A stretch of DNA of 6,717 nucleotides from Chloroflexota bacterium (GTDB taxonomy: Bacteria > Chloroflexota > Anaerolineae > Caldilineales > Caldilineaceae): NCBI GenBank assembly GCA_003577365.1, contig QEUY01000212.1, positions 1 through 6,717 on the forward strand. Reading direction: 5' to 3'. Below, piece after piece: positions 1 through 5,837 of this stretch. The notes beneath the pieces were generated by a model. The model had not been told where the DNA came from, searched no databases, and saw only the letters and a program-made list of their open reading frames with translations. Both the position numbers and the translations under genes were made by a program. Position 1 is the stretch's first letter; each line of letters starts with the position of its first letter.

Positions 1-1
1 C

Positions 2-1120
2 GAGGCGGTGGTGCAGTCGCAGGGCGAGAACCGGCTGATCGTCGAGCTGCCCGGCGTCGACAACCCCGACCAGGCCGTCGAAACGCTGCGCTCTACCGGC
101 CAGTTGGAGTTTGTCGACCCGGCGGGCGTCACGATGAGCCAAGGGATGGTGATCAACACCACCAATCATCCCAAGCTGGCGTCTGACCTCCAGGCCGAGA
201 TCGCGGCGGGCACAGCTTTGCCCGAACCGATCCCCTACCCGGACCAGGTCTTTACCACGGTGATGACCGGCGATATCCTGCGCAATGCCGTAGCCACCCA
301 GGATCAGTTCAACCAGTGGATGATCAACTTTGAACTGACCAGCGCGGGCAGCGACCAGTTCTACAACTACACCAGCACCCATATCGGCCAGCCGCTGGTG
401 ATCGTATTGGATGGCCGCGTGCTGTCGGCGCCCGTCATCAACGCCGCCATCCGCGACACAGGCGTGATTCAAGGCCAGTTCACGGCGGATGAGGCCGAGT
501 CGCTGGCCGTGCAGATGCGCTATGGCGCGCTGCCTGTGCCGCTGCGCGTGGCGGATATTCGCACCGTGGGCGCCAGCCTGGGCCAAGACTCGGTGCGCGA
601 CAGCCTGCAGGCCGGGCTGCTGGGGATCGCGGCGGTCCTGCTCTTTATGCTGCTGCTCTATCGCTTCCCTGGCTTTTTGGCCGACTTGGCGCTGGTCATC
701 TATGTCCTGCTCAACCTGGCGCTCTTCAAGCTGATCCCGGTGACGCTGACCTTGGCGGGCATCGCGGGCTTTATCCTTTCGGTGGGCATGGCGGTCGATG
801 CCAACATCCTGATCTTCGAACGGATGAAAGAGGAGCTGCGCAACGGCCGGTCTGTGCGGCTGGCGGTCGAGGCCGGTTTTGACCGCGCCTGGCTGGCGAT
901 CCGCGACGGCAACCTCTCAACGCTGATCAGCTGCGCGGTGCTCTACTGGTTTGGCAATACGTTTGGAGCGAGCGTGGTCAAGGGCTTTGCCGTGACCCTG
1001 AGCATCGGCGTGGTCTTGTCGATGTTGACCGCAGTGTTGATCACGCGCACGCTCATGCGGGTGTTCCTGGCAACGGGTGGGCGCAGGCTGTTGGAATCGC
1101 GCACGCTGTTGAACTATTAG
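2..1120 (+). CDS. secD: Protein translocase subunit SecD, 3' part (5' end outside window)
   Basis: SecD works with SecF in the cytoplasmic membrane, where it uses the proton gradient to pull exported proteins off the Sec channel. The reading frame is open to the left edge and no true start is visible; the GTG at position 8 lies inside a conserved stretch. The visible 372 codons lack the first membrane helix and the start of the periplasmic P1 domain. They contain the end of P1, including SAPVINAAI and a typical P1-base region (about nt 250-540), then five membrane helices (about nt 605-1060). The motif VDANILIFERMKEELRNG (nt 794-847) carries the aspartate equivalent to E. coli SecD Asp519, which is needed for proton-driven function. 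The gene ends in TAG 46 bases before secF, so the two are very probably cotranscribed. Family assignment is certain; the only defect is truncation by the window edge. Confidence 0.97.
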   Translation, partial: EAVVQSQGENRLIVELPGVDNPDQAVETLRSTGQLEFVDPAGVTMSQGMVINTTNHPKLASDLQAEIAAGTALPEPIPYPDQVFTTVMTGDILRNAVATQDQFNQWMINFELTSAGSDQFYNYTSTHIGQPLVIVLDGRVLSAPVINAAIRDTGVIQGQFTADEAESLAVQMRYGALPVPLRVADIRTVGASLGQDSVRDSLQAGLLGIAAVLLFMLLLYRFPGFLADLALVIYVLLNLALFKLIPVTLTLAGIAGFILSVGMAVDANILIFERMKEELRNGRSVRLAVEAGFDRAWLAIRDGNLSTLISCAVLYWFGNTFGASVVKGFAVTLSIGVVLSMLTAVLITRTLMRVFLATGGRRLLESRTLLNY

Positions 1121-1150
1121 GCGCGGGCTTGCCGCCTCCCGCTGTTAGCA

Positions 1151-1157
1151 AAAAGGA
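1151..1157 (+). promoter_or_regulatory. Ribosome binding site of secF
   Basis: The purine run AAAAGGA ends 9 bases before the secF ATG, which is acceptable Shine-Dalgarno spacing. It supports the ATG at 1167 over any internal start. The 46-base secD-secF gap holds no convincing promoter or terminator. Confidence 0.6.
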
Positions 1158-1166
1158 AATCGCACT

Positions 1167-2120
1167 ATGTACGATATCGTTGGACGCCGGCCCCTGTGGT
1201 ATGTCGTGACGCTGATCCTGATTGTGCCGGGCATCGTGTTTATGATCTGGTCGATGTTTACCTATGGCACGCTGCTGCCGTTGAACATCGACTATACCGG
1301 CGGTACGCTCTGGGAGCTGCGCTTCGACCGACCCGTCGAGCCGGAAGCTGTGCGCCAGTTGTTTGTCGAGAACGGCTATACGAGCGCCGATGCGTATACC
1401 GTGGGCGACGATCAGACCGTCCAAGTGAAGTTTGCCAATATCGACATCGCCGCCAAGGAAGACCTGACCGCGGCGCTGACTTCCGCCTTTGGGGCGTTTG
1501 AAGAACGTTCCTACCGCAGCATCGGCCCCACCATCGGCGGCGAAGTGAGCCGCGCCGCCTTGGGCGCGGTCGTCATTTCGTCGGTCGGCATCTTGATCTA
1601 TATCGCGTGGGCCTTCCGCCAGGTCGCCCATGCTTTTCGCTACGGGACCTGTGCGATCATCGCCTTGGTGCATGACGTGCTGGTCACGGTCACGTTTGTG
1701 GGCATTATGCATTGGGTAGCCGGTTGGGAGGTCGACGCGCTTTTTCTGACCGCGATCCTGACGGTGATCGGGTTTAGCGTCAACGATACGATCGTGATCT
1801 TCGACCGCATCCGTGAAAACTTGCGCCGCCACCGCGGCGAGGATTTTGCCACCATCGCCAACCGCAGCATCCTGGAGACGTTGAACCGGTCGCTGGCGAC
1901 GCAGTTCACGGTCTTTTTGGTGATGGTTGCCCTGCTGCTCTTCGGCGGCGGCAGCATCCGCCAGTTTATGTCCACGATGTTTGTCGGGATGGTCTCCGGG
2001 GCCTACAGCACGATCTTCATTGCCACGCCGCTGCTGGTCGCCTGGGAGGAGCGTTCGCTGCTGGGGCACAGCCGCAAATCGCGGGCCGTGACCAACGGCA
2101 ACACGCCGGTAACCGTATAG
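1167..2120 (+). CDS. secF: Protein translocase subunit SecF
   Basis: Partner of SecD in the SecDF membrane complex that completes proton-driven protein translocation. The 317-residue length is normal for a separate SecF. Helix 1 is at about residues 10-30, followed by a periplasmic P4 domain that opens with the family motif LNIDYTGGTLWELRF (residues 39-53). Five more helices follow at about 130-150, 160-182, 188-210, 245-260 and 268-292. The segment VIGFSVNDTIVIFDRIREN (200-218) is the SecF signature, and Asp207 aligns with E. coli SecF Asp213. Arg241 and the QFTVFLVM region match the conserved fifth helix. The start is supported by AAAAGGA upstream and by the typical MYDIVGRRPLWY opening. 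The short hydrophilic tail (RKSRAVTNGNTPVTV) is unremarkable. A strong hairpin follows 26 bases after the stop, marking the end of the secDF operon. Confidence 0.97.
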   Translation: MYDIVGRRPLWYVVTLILIVPGIVFMIWSMFTYGTLLPLNIDYTGGTLWELRFDRPVEPEAVRQLFVENGYTSADAYTVGDDQTVQVKFANIDIAAKEDLTAALTSAFGAFEERSYRSIGPTIGGEVSRAALGAVVISSVGILIYIAWAFRQVAHAFRYGTCAIIALVHDVLVTVTFVGIMHWVAGWEVDALFLTAILTVIGFSVNDTIVIFDRIRENLRRHRGEDFATIANRSILETLNRSLATQFTVFLVMVALLLFGGGSIRQFMSTMFVGMVSGAYSTIFIATPLLVAWEERSLLGHSRKSRAVTNGNTPVTV

Positions 2121-2146
2121 ACGGGGCCGCGCAGCAACGAGCGAGC

Positions 2147-2184
2147 GACAGGCGGCGGGGCCATCCTCGCCGCCTGTCTTGTTC
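2147..2184 (+). terminator. Probable intrinsic terminator after secF
   Basis: GACAGGCGGCG (2147-2157) pairs perfectly with CGCCGCCTGTC (2168-2178). The stem extends inward by one G-T and two G-C pairs to leave a four-base loop (CCAT, 2161-2164), 14 pairs in all. It is followed by TTGTTC, a short imperfect T-rich tail. Its place between the secF stop and the next promoter fits a Rho-independent terminator for secDF. The tail is weaker than the E. coli model, so efficiency is uncertain. Confidence 0.75.
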
Positions 2185-2199
2185 TGACCCATCTGGCGA

Positions 2200-2226
2200 T
2201 TGTCGCCAGCGGCTCTGTGCTACAAT
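2200..2226 (+). promoter_or_regulatory. Extended -10 promoter of the zinc dehydrogenase gene
   Basis: TACAAT at 2221-2226 matches the sigma-70 -10 box at five of six positions and is preceded by TGC, giving the extended -10 form TGnTACAAT. A fair -35 candidate, TTGTCG (2200-2205), sits upstream with a short 15-base spacer, tolerable for an extended -10 promoter. Transcription would start near 2233-2235, only 5-7 bases before the ATG at 2240. No Shine-Dalgarno sequence lies in TAACAGATAACCCT, so the mRNA is probably leaderless. The position just after the secF terminator supports a separate transcription unit. Confidence 0.65.
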
Positions 2227-2239
2227 AACAGATAACCCT

Positions 2240-3220
2240 ATGCGCGCCCTGGCACTCACCGACTCCGGTCCCCGCCTCATCTCCGGTTACGCATGGCCCA
2301 CTCCACAGCCGGGGGAGGCGCGTCTGCGCGTGCGGCTGGCGGGGATCTGCGCCACGGATCTGGCGCTGGTGGCGGGGTATAAAGGAGGATATCGGGGTGT
2401 GCTGGGCCACGAGTTTGTGGCGGATGTGGAGGCAGCGCCGGGCCATGACGAGTGGGTCGGCAAGCGGGTGGTGGGCGAGATCAACATCGGCTGTGGCGAG
2501 TGCAGCCTCTGCCGCCGCGGGCTGCACAAACACTGCCGACGCCGCGCCAGCGTGGGCATCCTCCGTCACGACGGCGCGCTGGCGGATGCGCTGCTCTTGC
2601 CTGTCGCCAACCTGCACGAAGTCCCGCCGACCGTGCCCGACGAGGCCGCGGTCTTTACCGAGCCGTTGGCCGCTGCGCTGGAGATCCTAGAGCAGGTGCA
2701 GGTGCGGCCCGACCTGCGCGTGGTGGTGGTGGGGGATGGCCGCTTGGGGCAGTTGATCGCCCAGGTGCTGGCGCTGACCGGCTGTGACCTGACCGTGTTG
2801 GGCCGCCATCCCGGTAAGCTGCGGCTGCTGGCAGAGGCGAAGGCCGGCACGCCGCGCCTGTCCACGCCGGAGGTTCTGGACGAATTGGCCGCCGCGCCGG
2901 CAGACTTGGTGGTCGAAGCCACGGGCGCAGCCGGCGGCTTTGCCACGGCGCGGCGGCTGGTGCGCCCTGCCGGAACGCTGGTGCTCAAGAGCACCTTTGC
3001 GGGCGGTCTGCCCGATTTTGACGTGAGCGGGCTGGTGGTCGACGAGATCACGCTGGTGGGCAGCCGCTGCGGCCCGTTTGGCCCGGCGCTGCGTCTGTTG
3101 GAGAGTGGCCGCGTGCGCGTCGAGCCGTTGATCCAGGCCCGCTTCCCCCTGGACGAGGCGGAGGCTGCGCTGGCCTTTGCCGCCACCAAGGGCGTGCTCA
3201 AGGTGGTCGTACAGCCGTAG
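2240..3220 (+). CDS. Zinc-dependent medium-chain alcohol dehydrogenase (MDR) family protein, substrate unknown
   Basis: NAD(P)-dependent oxidoreductase of the zinc MDR superfamily (alcohol, polyol or threonine dehydrogenase type), predicted cytoplasmic. The GroES-like domain (about residues 1-145) has catalytic zinc ligands Cys37 (AGICATD), His57-Glu58 (LGHEF) and probably Glu141 (TEPLAAALE). The structural zinc lobe has four cysteines, Cys85, Cys88, Cys91 and Cys99. The Rossmann domain (about 155-295) has the loop VVVVGDGRLG with glycines 165, 167 and 170. After its second strand comes GRHPGK (188-193), which offers Arg/Lys instead of the acidic residue usual for NAD, hinting at NADP(H). The 326 residues are slightly short for the superfamily (about 340-350). 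The opening MRALALTDSG fits a true start and the promoter sits just upstream. From memory, GEINxxCGxC, PVANLHEVP and GRHPxKL recur together in an uncharacterised MDR subfamily; the substrate cannot be read from sequence. It lies 76 bases before the glutamate dehydrogenase gene. Confidence 0.93.
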   Translation: MRALALTDSGPRLISGYAWPTPQPGEARLRVRLAGICATDLALVAGYKGGYRGVLGHEFVADVEAAPGHDEWVGKRVVGEINIGCGECSLCRRGLHKHCRRRASVGILRHDGALADALLLPVANLHEVPPTVPDEAAVFTEPLAAALEILEQVQVRPDLRVVVVGDGRLGQLIAQVLALTGCDLTVLGRHPGKLRLLAEAKAGTPRLSTPEVLDELAAAPADLVVEATGAAGGFATARRLVRPAGTLVLKSTFAGGLPDFDVSGLVVDEITLVGSRCGPFGPALRLLESGRVRVEPLIQARFPLDEAEAALAFAATKGVLKVVVQP

Positions 3221-3253
3221 GGACGGGCCGCCCCTCTGCTGTTATCTGTTTTT
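3219..3253 (+). terminator. Weak terminator candidate after the zinc dehydrogenase gene
   Basis: An imperfect stem (AGGG with CCCT, an A-C mismatch, then CG with CG; 3219-3235) overlaps the stop codon. Thirteen bases later comes a run of five T (3249-3253). The stem is short and the distance to the T run too long for a standard intrinsic terminator, so readthrough into the glutamate dehydrogenase gene is likely. Listed only as a weak candidate. Confidence 0.25.
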
Positions 3254-3257
3254 CGTG

Positions 3258-3287
3258 GTGATTCGGGTATGCGTGATTCTGGTGTGA
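3258..3287 (+). repeat. Imperfect 15-base tandem duplication in the gdhA leader
   Basis: Two consecutive 15-base units, each beginning GTGATTC (3258 and 3273), match at about 12 of 15 positions. They end at the first base of the gdhA Shine-Dalgarno site. With only two copies this may be a chance or small slippage duplication. It is also the AT-richest part of the 76-base gap between the two dehydrogenase genes. Confidence 0.45.
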
Positions 3288-3293
3288 AAGGAG
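3287..3293 (+). promoter_or_regulatory. Ribosome binding site of gdhA (two ATG codons in tandem)
   Basis: AAAGGAG is a strong Shine-Dalgarno site followed by CCAATGATG. The first ATG (3297) is only 3 bases from the site and the second (3300) is 6 bases away, closer to the usual optimum. Either gives nearly the same protein; 3300 is the likelier start on spacing. The site shows that the long N-terminal extension of the enzyme is really translated. Confidence 0.8.
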
Positions 3294-3296
3294 CCA

Positions 3297-4697
3297 ATGA
3301 TGGCAAAAGTAAGACCCGCCGACGACGCCGGGCGTGTGCAGGATTCGTTGAACCCCCAGACTGTGGACGGCCCAGGGGCCGGCCCGGTAGCCGCACGCGG
3401 CGATGGGCACACGCCCTCAACCGTGCAGCGTGAGGCCGAAGCGCCGGTGCAGCGCACCACGGCCTATGAGGTCGCCCAGCAGCAGTTCAACCTGGTGGCG
3501 GACTTTATCGGGCTGTCGGATGACGTGCGCAAGTACCTGAGCGTGCCGCAGCGCGAGCTGATCGTGCATTTCCCGGTCGAGATGGACGACGGCCACATGC
3601 GCGTCTTTACCGGTTTTCGCGTCCACCACAACACTGCCAAAGGCCCGACCAAAGGGGGGCTGCGCTATCATCCCGATGTGACGCTCGACGAGTGCCGGGC
3701 GCTGGCGATGTGGATGACCTGGAAATGCGCCCTGATGAACCTGCCCTATGGCGGGGCCAAGGGGGGCGTCATCGTCGACCCAGAGCAACTGAGCCGCCGC
3801 GAGCTGGAAAAGCTGACGCGGCGCTATACCACCGAGATCAGCCTCTTCATCGGGCCGGAGGTCGATATCCCCGCGCCGGATGTGGGCACGAACGCCCAGG
3901 TCATGGCCTGGATCATGGACACCTACTCGATGCACAAGGGCTATTCGATCCCGGCAGTGATCACCGGGAAGCCGGTCTCGATCGGGGGGACGGCGGGCCG
4001 CCAATATGCCACCGGGCTGGGCGTCACCTATGTGACGCGCGCCATGCTCAAGCAGCGCATGGGGCGCAGCCTGGAGGATGCGACGGTCGCCGTGCAAGGC
4101 TTTGGCAATGTCGGCAGTTGGACGGCGCGCTCAATGCATGAACGCGGGGCGCGCATCGTGGCGCTGAGCGACAAATACGGCGGCATTTACAACGAGAACG
4201 GGCTGGACATGCGCCAGTTGCTGCGCCATTTCACCGCCACCGGTACGGTCACCGGTTTCGCCGGGGCGGAGAGCATCACCAACGCCGAACTGCTGGAACT
4301 GCCGGTCGACGTGCTGGTTCCGGCGGCGCTGGAAGGCCAGTTGACCCGCGACAATGCGGCGCGGGTGCGCGCCAAGGCTGTGGTCGAAGGCGCCAACGGC
4401 CCGACCACTCCCGAAGCCGACGCCATTCTGGAGGATAAGGGCGTGTTGGTTGTGCCCGATATCCTCGCCAACGCCGGCGGCGTGATCGTGAGCTATTTCG
4501 AGTGGGTGCAGAGCTTGCAGTCGTTCTTCTGGGATGAAAGCGAGGTGCGCCGCCAGATGGAGCGCAAGCTGCTCGATAATCTGGATGTCGTGATGGGGGT
4601 CTGTTCGCAGCGCAAGTGCAGCCTGCGCATGGGCGCGTTCGTGATCGCCATCGAGCGCATCGCCGAGGCGATCCGGATGCGCGGCTTCTATCCCTGA
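3297..4697 (+). CDS. gdhA: Glutamate dehydrogenase with N-terminal extension
   Basis: Catalyses reversible oxidative deamination of glutamate to 2-oxoglutarate and ammonia, linking carbon and nitrogen metabolism in the cytoplasm; family members are usually hexamers. Lys119 (GPTKGGLR), Lys143 (TWKCALMN), catalytic Lys155 (LPYGGAKGGV) and Asp195 (PAPDVGTN) have exactly the spacing of Lys89, Lys113, Lys125 and Asp165 in Clostridium symbiosum glutamate dehydrogenase. Lys119 and Ser399 (VIVSYFEW) favour glutamate over leucine or valine as substrate. The Rossmann domain has VQGFGNVGSW (glycines 268, 270, 273), followed by Asp292 (ALSDKYGGIYN). The coenzyme preference is not certain. Length is 466 residues against about 415-420 usually; residues 1-54 form a polar Gly/Pro/Ala/Asp-rich tail before the normal start of the fold (TAYEVAQQQF). 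The start is supported by AAAGGAG; ATG 3300 is an equal alternative. The symbol is by family and no isoform is implied. Confidence 0.96.
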   Translation: MMAKVRPADDAGRVQDSLNPQTVDGPGAGPVAARGDGHTPSTVQREAEAPVQRTTAYEVAQQQFNLVADFIGLSDDVRKYLSVPQRELIVHFPVEMDDGHMRVFTGFRVHHNTAKGPTKGGLRYHPDVTLDECRALAMWMTWKCALMNLPYGGAKGGVIVDPEQLSRRELEKLTRRYTTEISLFIGPEVDIPAPDVGTNAQVMAWIMDTYSMHKGYSIPAVITGKPVSIGGTAGRQYATGLGVTYVTRAMLKQRMGRSLEDATVAVQGFGNVGSWTARSMHERGARIVALSDKYGGIYNENGLDMRQLLRHFTATGTVTGFAGAESITNAELLELPVDVLVPAALEGQLTRDNAARVRAKAVVEGANGPTTPEADAILEDKGVLVVPDILANAGGVIVSYFEWVQSLQSFFWDESEVRRQMERKLLDNLDVVMGVCSQRKCSLRMGAFVIAIERIAEAIRMRGFYP

Positions 4698-4729
4698 TCG
4701 CCGCCTTCGTTGTCGAGCGGTCGTGTGTG

Positions 4730-4756
4730 TGCGCCTGCCCCGCCGGGGCAGGCGCA
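4730..4756 (+). terminator. Perfect GC-rich hairpin between gdhA and the flippase-like gene
   Basis: TGCGCCTGCCCC (4730-4741) and GGGGCAGGCGCA (4745-4756) are perfect reverse complements around a 3-base GCC loop. It lies 32 bases after the gdhA stop. No T tract follows; GCCGTT leads directly into the GGAGG of the next gene. It could be an inefficient terminator, an mRNA 3'-end stabiliser or a structure that limits translation of the next gene. Being a perfect inverted repeat, it would fold on either strand. Confidence 0.6.
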
Positions 4757-4761
4757 GCCGT

Positions 4762-4767
4762 TGGAGG
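4762..4767 (+). promoter_or_regulatory. Ribosome binding site of the flippase-like gene
   Basis: TGGAGG lies 13 bases before the ATG at 4781, somewhat longer than ideal. It starts 5 bases after the intergenic hairpin, so the hairpin may affect ribosome access. The site favours 4781 over in-frame upstream starts, which would extend the protein into the end of gdhA. Confidence 0.6.
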
Positions 4768-4780
4768 TACTTGGCCCGCC

Positions 4781-5791
4781 ATGAGTGCTGATCTACAGCG
4801 CAAGCTGCTCTATTCGCTGGTCTTTGCTTTTCTGATCTATATCGGGCTGGCCGTCTACAGCGACTGGAACGCGCTCATGGCTGCGCTGACGGAGTTTCCG
4901 TGGGCGCTGCTTGTCCCGGTCATCGGGCTGACGCTGGTCAACTATGTGGGGCGGGGGCTGCGCTGGCACTGGTATCTGCGTCTGCTCGGCGTGCCGATCT
5001 CGCGCCAGGAGAGCGGCAAGATCTTTGGCGTGGGCATGTTGATGGTGATGACGCCGGGCAAGGCGGGCGAGTTCCTCAAGCCTTATATGGTCAAGAGCGT
5101 GGCCGGCACGCCCATGAGCGTGACCGCGCCGGTGATCCTGGCCGAACGTCTGTTGGACGGCACGGCGATGTTGATCCTGGCCGCCGCCGGGCTGTTCGCC
5201 TTCCCCAACCCCACGGCGCGCGCCATCGCTGTGCTGGTCTTTTCCACCTTTCTGGTCTTTGTGGGCGTGATCCAAAGCAGGCCGCTGGCGCTGCGCCTGT
5301 TGAGTCTGGGCGAGCAGTTGCCGGGGGTCAAGCGTTTTGCGCGCCATCTGCACGCGGCCTATGAGAGCGCCTACACGATCTTTCGCCCGCGCTATCTGCT
5401 GGCGGCGCTGGCCGTGGGCGCGGCCTGCTGGGCGGCGGAAGGTCTCGCCTATTATGTGGTGCTGCGCGGCTTTGGGGCCGCGGCGGGCGGGCAGACCCTG
5501 GCGCTTGCGGTCTTTATCTTTTCGATCAGCACGGTGATCGGCGCGGTCTTTGCCATGCCCGGCGGGTTGGGGGGCGTCGAGGGCAGCTTGGTGGCGCTCT
5601 CGGTGCAGTTGCTGGCGCTGCCGGTGGCGACGGCGACCGCGGCCGCGCTCTTGATCCGCTTCTGCACCCTATGGATGGGGGTGCTGGTGGGCGTGGTGAG
5701 CTTTTTGCTCTGGCCTGACCTCCTGGCGGGTGCGCCGGGCGCAAAGCGCACGCCTGCGCCGGCCCCGGCGCTGCCCCGCCAGGAGGGATAA
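4781..5791 (+). CDS. Flippase-like membrane protein (lysylphosphatidylglycerol synthase TM / UPF0104, YbhN-AglD type)
   Basis: Polytopic membrane protein of the family containing YbhN, archaeal AglD and the flippase half of MprF (Pfam LPG_synthase_TM). Members are thought to move or present lipid-linked substrates; the substrate here is unknown. I see about eight hydrophobic segments, near residues 8-26, 40-57, 80-92, 113-137, 145-164, 205-226, 235-258 and 284-311. Family motifs are GRGLRWHWYLRLLGV (57-71), TPGKAGEFLKPYMVK (91-105), ILAERLLDG (119-127) and MPGGLGGVEGSLVAL (259-273). The soluble aminoacyl-transfer domain of full MprF is absent, so this is not a lysyl-PG synthase. The 336-residue length is normal. 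The frame stays open upstream to 4616, but that extension overlaps gdhA and reads as arginine-rich shadow sequence, so MSADLQRKLLYSL is chosen. The tail is Pro/Ala-rich (AKRTPAPAPALPRQEG). Cotranscription with gdhA is possible across the 83-base gap, despite the hairpin. Confidence 0.92.
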   Translation: MSADLQRKLLYSLVFAFLIYIGLAVYSDWNALMAALTEFPWALLVPVIGLTLVNYVGRGLRWHWYLRLLGVPISRQESGKIFGVGMLMVMTPGKAGEFLKPYMVKSVAGTPMSVTAPVILAERLLDGTAMLILAAAGLFAFPNPTARAIAVLVFSTFLVFVGVIQSRPLALRLLSLGEQLPGVKRFARHLHAAYESAYTIFRPRYLLAALAVGAACWAAEGLAYYVVLRGFGAAAGGQTLALAVFIFSISTVIGAVFAMPGGLGGVEGSLVALSVQLLALPVATATAAALLIRFCTLWMGVLVGVVSFLLWPDLLAGAPGAKRTPAPAPALPRQEG

Positions 5792-5798
5792 TCGGTCG

Positions 5799-5826
5799 GT
5801 AGGCGCGGTTGGTTAACCGCGCCTAC
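5799..5826. repeat. Perfect 12-bp palindromic hairpin in the convergent gap
   Basis: GTAGGCGCGGTT (5799-5810) and AACCGCGCCTAC (5815-5826) are perfect reverse complements around GGTT. It lies between two convergent genes, 8 bases after one stop and 11 bases from the other. No T tract follows on either strand. The GTAGG...CCTAC ends and GC-rich core resemble, from memory, short palindromes dispersed in intergenic regions of Chloroflexota and cyanobacteria, so it may be a REP-like element. A bidirectional transcription stop is the other reading. Confidence 0.7.
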
Positions 5827-5837
5827 ACAGTGACGCG

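Noticed and set aside
1123..1142. Short inverted repeat GCGGG/CCCGC between secD and secF
   Set aside because: The stem is five pairs with a ten-base loop and no T tract; this is easily expected by chance in GC-rich DNA and does not argue against secDF cotranscription.
1053..2192. A 379-codon open frame on the - strand opposite secF
   Set aside because: It lies antisense to a certain secF gene and is rich in His, Arg, Asp, Gly and Gln with no recognisable domain. Long antisense frames are expected opposite GC-rich genes with G/C third positions.
2566..3420. A 284-codon open frame on the - strand opposite the zinc dehydrogenase gene
   Set aside because: Its Ser/Arg/Pro-rich low-complexity translation is antisense to a clear enzyme gene and crosses its promoterless 3' gap; it is a shadow frame.
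3269..3433. A 54-codon frame overlapping the gdhA start, encoding an arginine-rich peptide
   Set aside because: Considered as an upstream regulatory reading frame. The ATG has no Shine-Dalgarno site, and the arginine-rich product is typical of an off-frame reading of GC-rich DNA.
4616..4780. An in-frame 55-codon upstream extension of the flippase-like gene
   Set aside because: It overlaps the end of gdhA, crosses the intergenic hairpin and reads as Arg/Ala/Cys-rich sequence. TGGAGG before 4781 and the family start pattern favour the shorter form.
5781..5786. AGGAGG at the very end of the flippase-like gene, resembling a strong ribosome site
   Set aside because: No ATG, GTG or TTG follows at suitable spacing on the + strand and the next gene is on the opposite strand. 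The bases simply encode the last codons.
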